Positions 53,365-62,148 of a stretch of DNA of 64,000 nucleotides are shown piece by piece; positions within the stretch are counted from its first letter, which is position 1, and each line of letters starts with the position of its first letter. The position numbers and the translations under genes are program-made. The notes below the pieces were generated by a model, which had not been told where the DNA came from, did not search any database, and saw only the letters and a list, made by a program, of their open reading frames with translations. Origin of the DNA: an uncultured Eubacterium sp. (GTDB taxonomy: Bacteria > Bacillota > Clostridia > Lachnospirales > Lachnospiraceae); the NCBI GenBank assembly GCA_958446835.1, contig CAUCXT010000002.1:83684-147683 (forward strand), written 5' to 3'.

Positions 53365-55074
53365 ATGATTAACAAGCTTAAATTACCTGTGGGGATAGAG
53401 GATTTTGCTGAGATTCAAAGGGATGGATTTTATTATATCGATAAGACGAAGCTCATCGAACAGTTGCTAAATCAGTGGGGAAAGGTTAACCTTTTTACAA
53501 GACCACGTCGATTTGGAAAGACTCTTAATATGAGCATGCTGCGCTATTTTTTTCAGATAGGGACGGATAAGACACTTTTTGATGGTTTATATATATCGCA
53601 TAATACAGAGCTGTGTGAAGAGTATATGGGCAGGTATCCGGTAGTATTTCTCACACTCAAGAATGTGGATGGTATTTCGTACGAAAATGCAGTGTACCGC
53701 TTAAAGGAGCTTGTGGGGGTGGAGGCGGAACGCTTCACCTTCCTTCTAAGCAGCGATAAGCTCACTGAAAATGAAAAAGAAAGGTACCGTGCGATAATTG
53801 AATTACAGGGTGGAAAATTCTCAATGGATGAGGAGGTGCTTACGTCATCACTGCGCACAATATCGCAGCTTCTGTGTAAGCATTATGGGAAGCAGACAAT
53901 TGTGCTGATAGATGAATATGATGTGCCGCTGGATAAGGCGTTTCAGCATGGCTATTATAAGGAGATGGCTGCGCTTATTCGAAGTTTTTTCGGGCAGGTA
54001 TTAAAGTCAAATGAATTTCTCCAATTTGCCGTATTGACCGGATGTCTCCGCGTTTCGAAGGAGAGCATATTTACCGGACTTAATAATTTTAAAGTTCTTT
54101 CTATAACAGACGTGCGTTTCGATGAACAGTTCGGATTCACCGAGGATGAGGTCATGGATATGCTCAGAGCTTACAATGTGGAATCACATCTGCAGGAGAT
54201 GAAAAGCTGGTATGACGGATACCGCTTCGGCGATGCGGATATCTACTGCCCTTGGGATGTGATAAACCATGTCGACAGACTGTGCGGCGAACCCAATGCC
54301 ACTCCACAGCCATATTGGATAAATACCAGCGGAAATGAGCTTGTCGGACGTTTTATAGACAAGGCAGACCAGACCACAAGAAATGAGATTGAGGAGCTCT
54401 TGATGGGAAATGTTATTGAAAAGGCGGTTCGCCTTGAGCTCACCTACGATGAGATAGATAATAATATAGACAATCTTTGGAGTGTATTGTTTACAACAGG
54501 CTATCTCACACAGGCTGATAGGCAGGAAAATGGCATATATAAATTAAAGATTCCGAATGAAGAAATAAGAGAGGTATTTAAGTTCCAGATAAAAGAAATG
54601 TTCAACAACACAGTTATGAGGAACAGAGATGAACTCAACTCATTCTGGAAAGCCTTTTCGGATGGGAATGCTCCGAAAATTGAGGAGCAATTGACAAAGA
54701 CACTTAGCAGTACAATCAGTGTTTTCGACACAAAAGGCTCCGAGACACAAAAGGAGAATTTCTATCATGCGTTTCTATCGGGAATGTTGGTTGGAAATCC
54801 AGATTGGGGAGTTATATCCAACAGGGAAAGCGGCAATGGCTTTGCGGATATAATTATCGAGAACGAGAACCCGGATGCCGGCATAATCATTGAGCTTAAG
54901 TGTACAAGAACACTGAATGAGCTGACCTCAGCATGTGAAAAGGCAATGACGCAGATTCGCGACAGAAGATATGACGAATATCTGAGGAATGAAGGACGAA
55001 ATGATATATGGGCTTATGGAATAGCATTTTACAAAAAAAGATGCAGGGTTGTTGTTGAAAAGTTAGGGGTGTAG
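53365..55074 (+). CDS. AAA-ATPase-like / PD-(D/E)XK nuclease-like protein (second copy)
   Basis: A 569-residue relative of the protein at 19562. N-terminal GIEDFAEIQRDGFYYIDKT and P-loop-like RPRRFGKTLNMSML (about residues 47-60), Walker B VLIDEYDVPLD, and C-terminal GNGFADIIIENE with IIIELKCTR (PD-(D/E)XK) are all intact. The two copies are distant paralogues, not a recent duplication. It lies 19 bp behind the LicD fusion gene but probably has an independent role. Function of the family is unknown; nuclease-linked housekeeping of mobile DNA or defence has been suggested. Confidence 0.88.
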   Translation: MINKLKLPVGIEDFAEIQRDGFYYIDKTKLIEQLLNQWGKVNLFTRPRRFGKTLNMSMLRYFFQIGTDKTLFDGLYISHNTELCEEYMGRYPVVFLTLKNVDGISYENAVYRLKELVGVEAERFTFLLSSDKLTENEKERYRAIIELQGGKFSMDEEVLTSSLRTISQLLCKHYGKQTIVLIDEYDVPLDKAFQHGYYKEMAALIRSFFGQVLKSNEFLQFAVLTGCLRVSKESIFTGLNNFKVLSITDVRFDEQFGFTEDEVMDMLRAYNVESHLQEMKSWYDGYRFGDADIYCPWDVINHVDRLCGEPNATPQPYWINTSGNELVGRFIDKADQTTRNEIEELLMGNVIEKAVRLELTYDEIDNNIDNLWSVLFTTGYLTQADRQENGIYKLKIPNEEIREVFKFQIKEMFNNTVMRNRDELNSFWKAFSDGNAPKIEEQLTKTLSSTISVFDTKGSETQKENFYHAFLSGMLVGNPDWGVISNRESGNGFADIIIENENPDAGIIIELKCTRTLNELTSACEKAMTQIRDRRYDEYLRNEGRNDIWAYGIAFYKKRCRVVVEKLGV

Positions 55075-55102
55075 AGAATAAAGGATGCATTTGTTAAAAA
55101 AG

Positions 55103-55118
55103 GTTAAGAATTCTTAAC
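55103..55118. promoter_or_regulatory. 16-bp perfect palindrome over a sigma-28 promoter
   Basis: GTTAAGAATTCTTAAC is a perfect palindrome covering the -35 element of the promoter at 55104-55130. It has the form of an operator for a dimeric regulator. Confidence 0.5.
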
Positions 55119-55130
55119 AGATGCCGATAT
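55104..55130 (+). promoter_or_regulatory. Sigma-28 promoter of a candidate small RNA
   Basis: TTAA (55104-55107), 15 bases, then GCCGATAT (55123-55130), a perfect match to the sigma-D -10 consensus. It does not precede a protein gene within 2.8 kb. Confidence 0.7.
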
Positions 55131-55136
55131 AATATG

Positions 55137-55271
55137 TGTATGATTGATAAAGTATAATATAAAATGTATAATTATCAATCAATCTGTATGGATGACAGAT
55201 TATAAGATGCATGGAGGCATTATAAGGATATTTGAGATTAGAGGCTGCCATGGGAATGGTAGCTTTTTTTT
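55137..55271 (+). ncRNA. Candidate sigma-28-dependent small RNA with GGA-loop hairpins (CsrA-binding type)
   Basis: About 135 nt between a sigma-28 promoter and a terminator, with no ORF that has a ribosome binding site (a 13-codon frame at 55164 has none). Four stem-loops can form: TGATTGATAA/TTATCAATCA (55141-55181), AATCTGT/ACAGATT (55181-55201) with loop AUGGAUG, ATGC/GCAT (55207-55220) with loop AUGGAG, and the terminator with loop GGGA. A fourth GGA (55226-55228) is single-stranded. Three GGA in loops, two of them AUGGA as in the flagellin leader, suggests CsrA binding. It could instead be a leader of genes now cut off by the intron. Confidence 0.5.
55242..55271 (+). terminator. Terminator of the candidate small RNA
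   Basis: An 8-10 pair stem (55242-55251 with 55256-55265), GGGA loop, then a run of eight T. Confidence 0.88.
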
Positions 55272-55474
55272 ATGTTTGCGCGCCATGGGCGCTCTCTAAT
55301 GGGTGAAAGTCCCGAACACGCCCAGATAGTGGGAAGTGTATAGCCAAACAGCAAGGGTGTACATCGTGAGGTGAAATCTGAAGGAAGCTGTAAGCAAATC
55401 TCTGGTCCGACGAACAGAAAACACATATAAGGCTAGGTTGCGAGAGATAAGTTGGCATAAAGCAACGAAGTCTA

Positions 55475-55874
55475 ATAACTATCACTTTTGTAGTAGAACA
55501 GTTAGAATCCTTTGAGAATACTTCTAAAAATGTAATGAAATATAGAAAGTACAAATGCAATTCTTGTGGTGATTGCAAGTATAGAGACAAATGTACTTCT
55601 TCAAAAAATGGTAGAACTCTACAAAGATGGGAACATGAAGCTATATTAGAAATAGTCCACGAAGAAACTTGGAACAAGAATTATATATAAGCAAAGAAGA
55701 TGTATAGTTGAACATCCTTTTGGCACAGTAAAGGGATCTTTAGGCTATAGTTTTTTCTTACCACAAAGAACTGAAAATGTTGATGCAGAAGCCTCATCTA
55801 TGTTTATCGCTTATAACTTTAAGCAATTATTAGCCATGTTCTCAACGCAGGAATTAATAGCAAAATTCAGTTAA
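55475..55874 (+). pseudogene. IS1182-like transposase C-terminal remnant inside the intron
   Basis: Two frames encode the end of a DDE transposase. The first has the CNSCGDCKYRDKC zinc-like cluster followed by NGRTLQRWEHEAILEIVHE. The second, one frameshift later (about 55685), has RRCIVEHPFGTVKGSLGYSF and VDAEASSMFIAYNFKQLL. These are typical of IS1182-type transposases. The N-terminal part and catalytic start are absent, so the element is dead. Confidence 0.75.
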
Positions 55875-56536
55875 AAGATTGAAATATAAACAGAAATATT
55901 AGGATTATAGTAACTAATAATCACTATTATTATAATATTTGAGAAATAAAGTTCCTACCGAGCTATCAGCCCGCTAACATACCATAATAAAAATGGATTT
56001 GTTAGACAGTCTGGCGCACGGTGGTGGTGTGCTATGCAAGGTATACAGAAGATGAAGGCAGGTCCTTCGACAGAGATTGAACAGGCAAATCTGTCAAATC
56101 ACTCTAATGCTGCTGTGGTCAAGACTATGGTAGTGAGTGATTAGAGAAAAGACTGCGAATAGTAGTCAGATAGGATACATGAAGATGAACGAAAGTGAAC
56201 CATTGATGAAGTGTCGAAAGCGTAGGACTTCTGCAAAATCTGCCTTTCACCACTAGGTAGAGAAAAGGATAATGGATACCTGTAAAGCTGATTATCTGTG
56301 AAACGGCATTAAGGTGGCATGAGTATGTATTAGGCTTCTGTGCGAAACATGGGAACCTGTAGAATGATGAAAATCGAAAAGATTCAAGTCACAGAAAGAT
56401 AAGTCGAAAGTAGAAATGTGTTCTACAGGGGCGGAGGTATCCGTAGTAGCGAAGAAGTTGCTGTAATGGCAAGGGAGCGAAGGAATAGCCTCATTCTGCT
56501 TGATACTGAAAACAACTAGGAAACTGGAGGGATTGG

Positions 56537-57774
56537 ATGAGCGAGAGCAAACAATACGAAATACCTAAAAAAGTGGTTATTGAGGCTTACAAAAAAGTAA
56601 AAGCAAACAAAGACAGTGCAGGAATAGATGAGGTTGATTATGGAATCTTTGAAAAGAAACTGAATAATAATCTTTATAAGATATGGAATCGAATGAGTTC
56701 TGGAAGCTACTTTCCGTCACCAGTTTTGGCGGTAGAAATACCAAAGAAAGCAGGTGGTACAAGAAGGTTAGGAATCCCCACTATTACAGATAGAATTGCA
56801 CAAATGGTTGCAAGGATGTATGTAGAACCTGTGGTAGAGCCAATGTTTGTGAAGATTCTCATGGATATAGACCGAATAAATCGGAAATTGATGCAGTAGC
56901 AACCGCTAGAAGGAGATGTTGAAAATACGATTATGTCATTGAATTGGATGTAAAAGGACTTTTCGACAACATAGCCCATGAACTTCTGATGAGAGTAGTT
57001 GAGAGACACGTGAAAGAAGCATGGGTCTGTATGTATATCAAAAGATGGCTCAAAACTCCATTTATAACAAAGGATGGACAATTGATTGAAAGAAAGTCAG
57101 GAACACCCCAAGGTGGAGTTATAGGTCCTGTATTAGCAAATATGTTCTTACATTATGTTTTTGATATGTGGATGAAAAGAAATTTTCCGCAAGCACCATT
57201 TGAAAGGTATGCAGATGATGGAATAATTCACTTCCGGACAAAGGAAGAAGCTGTTTTCATCAAAGAAAAACTAGCTAGGAGATTTGAGGAATGTAAACGG
57301 GAACTGCACCCTGTTAAAACAAGAATAGTGTACTGCAAAGATAAGGATAGAACGCGAGAAGAACTCGCGGAGTTCGATTTTCTTGGATATACATTTAAAG
57401 CAATGTACATCAAGTGTAGGGATGGAAAAATCAGATATAACTTTATTGCTTCGGTAAGTAAATTTTCCTCAAAGAATTTTAGAGATAAGATAAAATCTAT
57501 GGAAATTTATAAGAAGACTGGATGCAAAATCAATATCATAGCAGAAATGCTGAATCCTTTAATACGTGGATGGATGAATTATTTTGGAAGGTTCAACCCA
57601 TCGGCAATGAGAGGAACATTACAATGTATTGAACGAAGATTGATTAAATGGGCAATGTGTAAATATAAGAACTTTCGTGCAAGACGTCACAGAGCTGAAA
57701 AATGGCTCCGCACTGTAAGACAGCGAGAGCCAAAACTGTTTGCTCATTCGAGCAACTTATATTCGTATTGTTGA
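56537..57774 (+). pseudogene. ltrA: Group II intron reverse transcriptase/maturase, frameshifted
   Basis: The first part (56537-56899) encodes the RT N-terminus (VIEAYKKVKANKDSAGIDEV, IPKKAGGTRRLGIPTITDR). A frameshift near 56845 moves the frame; in the new frame the expected GYRPNKSEIDA segment is readable, but a TGA near 56917 stands where a Trp is usual. The rest (56944-57774) has RT motif YADD (FERYADDGI) and the X/maturase domain, ending without an endonuclease domain. Two lesions make it inactive. Ribosome binding site GGAGGG precedes 56537. Confidence 0.85.
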
Positions 57775-57781
57775 ATGATAA

Positions 57782-57815
57782 GAGCCATATGAAAGGAGAC
57801 TTTCACGTACGGTTC
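57782..57815 (+). other. Group II intron domain V
   Basis: A 34-nt hairpin starting GAGCC and ending ACGGTTC, the catalytic core of group II introns, intact by eye. Confidence 0.85.
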
Positions 57816-57970
57816 CGTGAGAAGTTTGAGGTGAAATTCCTCTTACTTACTTGACTGAGAGGTCGGGAAAATTTATTTAATTTTCCATCCTACTCGATTT
57901 AGCAATTATATGTTGTGAGAGCGGGTTTTAAGAAGAATAAATTATAATTTTGTAATTGGAGAAAAGAAAA

Positions 57971-59041
57971 ATGTATGATATAACGACGGAATGTCTGGCG
58001 GTGCAAGATGGTATCTTGTATGCTGTGGGGCGGGAACTTAATGTGTTATTTGAGATTTCGTTAAAAGATGGAAAGTGTACTGTACTAACCGATATGCCGG
58101 GAGAAGATTGCTATCAGGAGAGACTTTATAATGGCGTATGTGTGGAAGACGATATATTGGCATTAATACCTTTCAATGCCGAAAACGTATGGCTGTATAA
58201 TCTAGGCTTAAAAAATTGGATGAAAATAGATATCGGTGCCTATGTGGATTGTAGGCTTAATGGAAAATTTGTTGGAGGAATATTAAAAAATAAAAAATTA
58301 TTATTGTACGGATATAAGTATAGCGGAATATTGGAGATTGATGTGGATACACGGAGCGTGAATAAATATCCTAACTCAGATACATGTTGTAAGGAAAGAT
58401 TTTGGAATCAGACATACGCTATGGTAGGAAATAAAATATACCTAGCCCCGTTAGGTGAAGATAAGATATTAAGCTTTGATATCTTATCGGGCGAGTCGGA
58501 AAAAACAAATCTGGGGAATATTTCCAATGTAGATGAGAACTCTAATTGCGGAATTACGTTTGACGGTGATTATTTTTATATAATGAAACATCATGGTAAT
58601 GTTATATATAAATGGCTGCCGGGTAATGAGGTTTTAGAGCCAATTCCAATAGATAATTTTTATAATTCTAAAATATCTTATTTTAACGGAATTGTTTCAG
58701 TGGGTAAGAAAATGGTGCTATATAGCCCTAAAGGTAAAACTTATGTATATGATACACAGAATCCTGAGAAATCAATGATTTGGGTAGAGAAGATTTTGTA
58801 TGCAGGTTATGTACCGGAATATGGATTGTTTGTGTGCAAAAAGGGCGTAATCGAATTATATGATGAGAGCCTGAATAAGATAAGTTCGTATAGTACAACA
58901 GTAACGGCGGACGAGCACGATAGATGTATTCAGAATGTAGAATTGGGTTACAGAATATTAAAAGAGAGAGAGATAATAGGGTTACAGGATTTTATATCAA
59001 TTATATTAAAACAGGAAAAGGAGGACGTAATAACTCACTAA
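57971..59041 (+). CDS. Hypothetical beta-propeller-like protein
   Basis: A 356-residue protein with repeated short beta-strand units (such as DGILYAVGRELNVLFEIS, NKIYLAPLGEDKILSFDI, KKMVLYSPKGKTYVYDT) suggesting a Kelch/propeller fold. It has no signal peptide or membrane segment. ATG 57971 has GGAG nine bases upstream; the TTG at 57956 is the alternative. It starts the A+T-rich block and is 21 bp from the next gene. Role unknown; similar proteins accompany surface-glycan genes. Confidence 0.65.
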   Translation: MYDITTECLAVQDGILYAVGRELNVLFEISLKDGKCTVLTDMPGEDCYQERLYNGVCVEDDILALIPFNAENVWLYNLGLKNWMKIDIGAYVDCRLNGKFVGGILKNKKLLLYGYKYSGILEIDVDTRSVNKYPNSDTCCKERFWNQTYAMVGNKIYLAPLGEDKILSFDILSGESEKTNLGNISNVDENSNCGITFDGDYFYIMKHHGNVIYKWLPGNEVLEPIPIDNFYNSKISYFNGIVSVGKKMVLYSPKGKTYVYDTQNPEKSMIWVEKILYAGYVPEYGLFVCKKGVIELYDESLNKISSYSTTVTADEHDRCIQNVELGYRILKEREIIGLQDFISIILKQEKEDVITH

Positions 59042-59062
59042 GCGGTTATTACATAACACTAT

Positions 59063-60616
59063 ATGAAAAAGATAATTATTTTCGGAGCGGGACAGGCAGG
59101 TGCGGCTGCATTATGTTTTATAGGAAAAGACAATGTTGGTTTTTATTGTGATAATGATAAAAAAAAGGTAGGACAGTATAGATATAAAAAGAAAATTATC
59201 AGTGTAGAGGATATGTTGAGTCGTGTGGACGATAATATAATACTCATTGCGGCAAATGATAAAAATGCTTTAGACATGTCACAGCAGTTGGAAACTATGG
59301 GTTGCACTGATTATGTATTTTATTACAGAGGAGTTAAAGCCAAAATACTTGAAATTGGAGCAGATGAGACATTAGAACTTTTGCAAAATAAAGAGAACAG
59401 ATTTTATTTCAAGTCTGAATTTTTCAGAAGTTTTTCGTATGGACAGAACAGTCAGGTTCAGTATATGAAAGAACTTATTAATCCATATAAGGTAAAAAAG
59501 GCAGAGGGATACATCAGGGGAGAACAGATTAGAAATATAAGATATGTAGAAGATGTACTTAAATGCATTGAGCATTTGAAGCTGGACCTTTTCATTATAG
59601 GAGGAACCCTTATCGGAGCTGAAAGACATAAGGGTTTTGTGCCTTGGGACGATGATATTGATTTTGGTATGCTGAGGAAGGATTATAATATATTATTGCA
59701 GTTTGCCAAAGAAAATTGGCATTGTGTAACAAGACGTGGAGATGGACAGGAAAAGTACAAGCAGCTTACAGAGTTGATGAGAGAGTATCCGAATGAATAT
59801 ATTTTTGCAATTAATCCATATTGTGTAAGCTTGTACAAGGGCACATCTATTATTGATTATAGTGTGGTAGATTTCTTTGTATTTGATTGCTTTGATGATG
59901 AGTATGAATATCAGGAATACAGAAAAGACATTATCAACATGAAAAATATAATTGAGAGCAGAGAAGATGTACAGAAAAATTTAGAGGAAGAGCTGGCTGC
60001 GGTTAGGAATAATAAGCATATAGTAATGGATTCTGAAAAAATAGGTTTTTCATTAGATACTTTAATTCCGTATGAATGTCTGCATGTCAATTCATGGTTA
60101 AGCAAGGACAACATTTTCCCAACAAAAAAAGTTGTATTTGAGGATACAACTCTTCCTGCTCCGAACAATGTTGAAGGGTATTTGTCATACGAGATACCGG
60201 GATTTAGAGGGGTGCCGTCAGATATAGGTATTCCAAAAAGATTAACGCAGATTGAAGACTCCATCAGAGAAATTCTTCCTGTTGTCGAGATGTATGTAAC
60301 ACAGGTTGATGATATCGATAAGATGCTTGATATGTATAACGCTTTAAGAAAAAAAGGAATTTATGCTGTTTACATTATAGAAAATAAATATTGCAATGCA
60401 ATAGAAAATGTAGATTCACAACGCATTAAAAATGCACTTATAGATAAGCAATTAGAGTTTAATGAGTGGGTAGATATGAGTTCTGAAGTTGCGGTTTCAG
60501 CAAACAATATTGATGAAACGGTAAAATATAAAAATAGTGAAAGGTTAGTACTCGGTTTAAATCCACAGCAAACAATAGAGTATATCATAGAAAAATATGG
60601 AGATTATAAAAAGTAA
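59063..60616 (+). CDS. Rossmann-domain/LicD fusion phosphotransferase (copy 1)
   Basis: A 517-residue protein. Residues 1-95 form a Rossmann-like nucleotide-sugar-binding domain (IIIFGAGQAGAAAL, then FYCDNDKKKVGQ) as in N-terminal parts of PglD and capsule enzymes. Residues about 165-400 form a LicD domain: LFIIGGTLIGAERHKGFVPW followed by DDDIDFGM. The last 100 residues are a smaller alpha/beta region. LicD enzymes transfer phosphocholine or related phospho-groups from CDP donors, consistent with a cytidylyltransferase gene at 62149. The stop overlaps the next start by 20 bases. Confidence 0.82.
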   Translation: MKKIIIFGAGQAGAAALCFIGKDNVGFYCDNDKKKVGQYRYKKKIISVEDMLSRVDDNIILIAANDKNALDMSQQLETMGCTDYVFYYRGVKAKILEIGADETLELLQNKENRFYFKSEFFRSFSYGQNSQVQYMKELINPYKVKKAEGYIRGEQIRNIRYVEDVLKCIEHLKLDLFIIGGTLIGAERHKGFVPWDDDIDFGMLRKDYNILLQFAKENWHCVTRRGDGQEKYKQLTELMREYPNEYIFAINPYCVSLYKGTSIIDYSVVDFFVFDCFDDEYEYQEYRKDIINMKNIIESREDVQKNLEEELAAVRNNKHIVMDSEKIGFSLDTLIPYECLHVNSWLSKDNIFPTKKVVFEDTTLPAPNNVEGYLSYEIPGFRGVPSDIGIPKRLTQIEDSIREILPVVEMYVTQVDDIDKMLDMYNALRKKGIYAVYIIENKYCNAIENVDSQRIKNALIDKQLEFNEWVDMSSEVAVSANNIDETVKYKNSERLVLGLNPQQTIEYIIEKYGDYKK

Positions 60617-62135
60617 AAAAATAATATTATTTGGCAGCGGTGCCTATGGGCTGAAGGTATTAAAAATCTTAGGTGAAGATAAAGTCTTTGCGTTTTGTGA
60701 CAATAGTTGTAAGAGTGATGGAACCAAGTATGGAATTAATTACATTACAATAAATCATCTGATGAAAATATTACCATCATGCATAGTGTTGCTTTCAATG
60801 AATCCATCAAATTCGCAGGAAGTGGCAAATCAGCTCACTGCCTTGAAAATTTATGACTTTGTAATTCTTGATGATGATTTAATAGATAAGATGACATACT
60901 CGCCGGAAGATTTTATTGATATGATAAATCGCGACTCGGAGCGGTATATGCTGGAAAGAAATCAATTTATAAATATGTCAGGCAATCTGCTCGAACAGAT
61001 AGATTATTTAGAACGCATAACGGATATAAGGACTTTAAAAAAGGCTCAGGGCTATTTGGCTTATATACAGGAAGATACCATAAAAGCTGCAAAGAGTATT
61101 TTTGAGGATATAAAAAAATTAAATATAAGACCTTTTATAATTGCAGGTTCTCTGTTGGGATTTTTTAGGCATAACGGGTTCATACCATGGGATGATGATT
61201 TGGATTTCGGCTTGTTTCGTGAAGATTATATGAAGTTATGGGAATATGGAAAAAGCAATTATATTTATCTTGAGGTGAAGGCTTCATTTGATGAGGAGGA
61301 TAATCTTAGATTGAGCGAGCTTATTAATAATAATCCCGGGAAATTTATTATGATTGTTTCTCCTAATTGCATGCAAATTGCAATAGGTCAATCAGAGATA
61401 GACTTCAGAAGAATAGATTTTTTTGTATATGATTATATCGATAATTCTGCCTCATTTGCTCTGCATAAAGAAAAAATTAAAAAATATTCCCAATATAGAT
61501 ATACGGAGCGGGGAAATGAGATTTTCATAGAAGATATAATTGAAAAAAAATCAAATCCTGACAATGATGTTGATAATATTTATTGGGGGTTTGACAATAT
61601 GGACACATACGTATACGAAAGAAATGATTGGATTCCAAAGCATTATATCCTGCCCCTGAAAGGTATTAACTTTGAGGGAATAGATTGCTTTTTGCCTAAT
61701 GAACCTGAAAAAATGCTGGAAATTTTTTACGGCGATTATATGGCATATCCTCATAATTTGATTTGTAAACACTTAAGTGAATCGCTCTACTGGCAGCTAA
61801 AGAAAAATAGAATATATGTGGGGATTCTTGTATCAAATAAAAGCATGATAATTGATGCACTGAATATCTATAAAATTCTACGTCAGAATAATATTTACTG
61901 TGTGTATGTTTTGAACAGACGTTTTTTGGAAGATAACTGTAATTACAAGGAAATTGAACAAAACTTAATATGTGAAAGAGTAGAATATGTAAATTCTGTC
62001 GACCAAAAATTCTCATATATTATAGCTGATGTTGTAAAAGATCTGGACTGTATTCCATGCAAAATAGTTAATTTAAGTTATTTATTTCCTATAGGTGATA
62101 AAGAAATCCTTGAACATTTCAGACGTTTGAAGTAG
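60597..62135 (+). CDS. Rossmann-domain/LicD fusion phosphotransferase (copy 2)
   Basis: A 512-residue paralogue of the preceding gene with the same order: Rossmann part (KKIILFGSGAYGLKVLKIL, FAFCDNSCKSDG) and LicD part (FIIAGSLLGFFRHNGFIPWD, then DDLDFGL). The start lies inside the end of copy 1, so translation is probably coupled. Two adjacent diverged copies suggest successive or alternative transfers to one glycan. Confidence 0.82.
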   Translation: MEIIKSKKIILFGSGAYGLKVLKILGEDKVFAFCDNSCKSDGTKYGINYITINHLMKILPSCIVLLSMNPSNSQEVANQLTALKIYDFVILDDDLIDKMTYSPEDFIDMINRDSERYMLERNQFINMSGNLLEQIDYLERITDIRTLKKAQGYLAYIQEDTIKAAKSIFEDIKKLNIRPFIIAGSLLGFFRHNGFIPWDDDLDFGLFREDYMKLWEYGKSNYIYLEVKASFDEEDNLRLSELINNNPGKFIMIVSPNCMQIAIGQSEIDFRRIDFFVYDYIDNSASFALHKEKIKKYSQYRYTERGNEIFIEDIIEKKSNPDNDVDNIYWGFDNMDTYVYERNDWIPKHYILPLKGINFEGIDCFLPNEPEKMLEIFYGDYMAYPHNLICKHLSESLYWQLKKNRIYVGILVSNKSMIIDALNIYKILRQNNIYCVYVLNRRFLEDNCNYKEIEQNLICERVEYVNSVDQKFSYIIADVVKDLDCIPCKIVNLSYLFPIGDKEILEHFRRLK

Positions 62136-62148
62136 AAAGGGGATACAT

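Larger units (their letters stand above)
55275..57860 (+). mobile_element. Degenerate group II intron, interrupted by an IS remnant
   Basis: Domain I motifs (GGGTGAAAGTCCC near 55300, GTCCGACGAACAGAAA near 55407) and further structured non-coding sequence up to 56530 precede a broken reverse transcriptase. A clear 34-nt domain V (57782-57815, starting GAGCC and ending ACGGTTC) and a domain VI follow. Exact ends are uncertain by some bases. The intron lies directly behind the terminator of the candidate small RNA, a position favoured by some bacterial group II introns. The frameshifted maturase and inserted transposase piece make autonomous mobility unlikely. Confidence 0.82.

Noticed and set aside
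57875..57900. GGAAAATT-TATTT-AATTTTCC hairpin as an intrinsic terminator
   Set aside because: The stem is perfect but wholly A+T-rich apart from two pairs and is not followed by a T-run.
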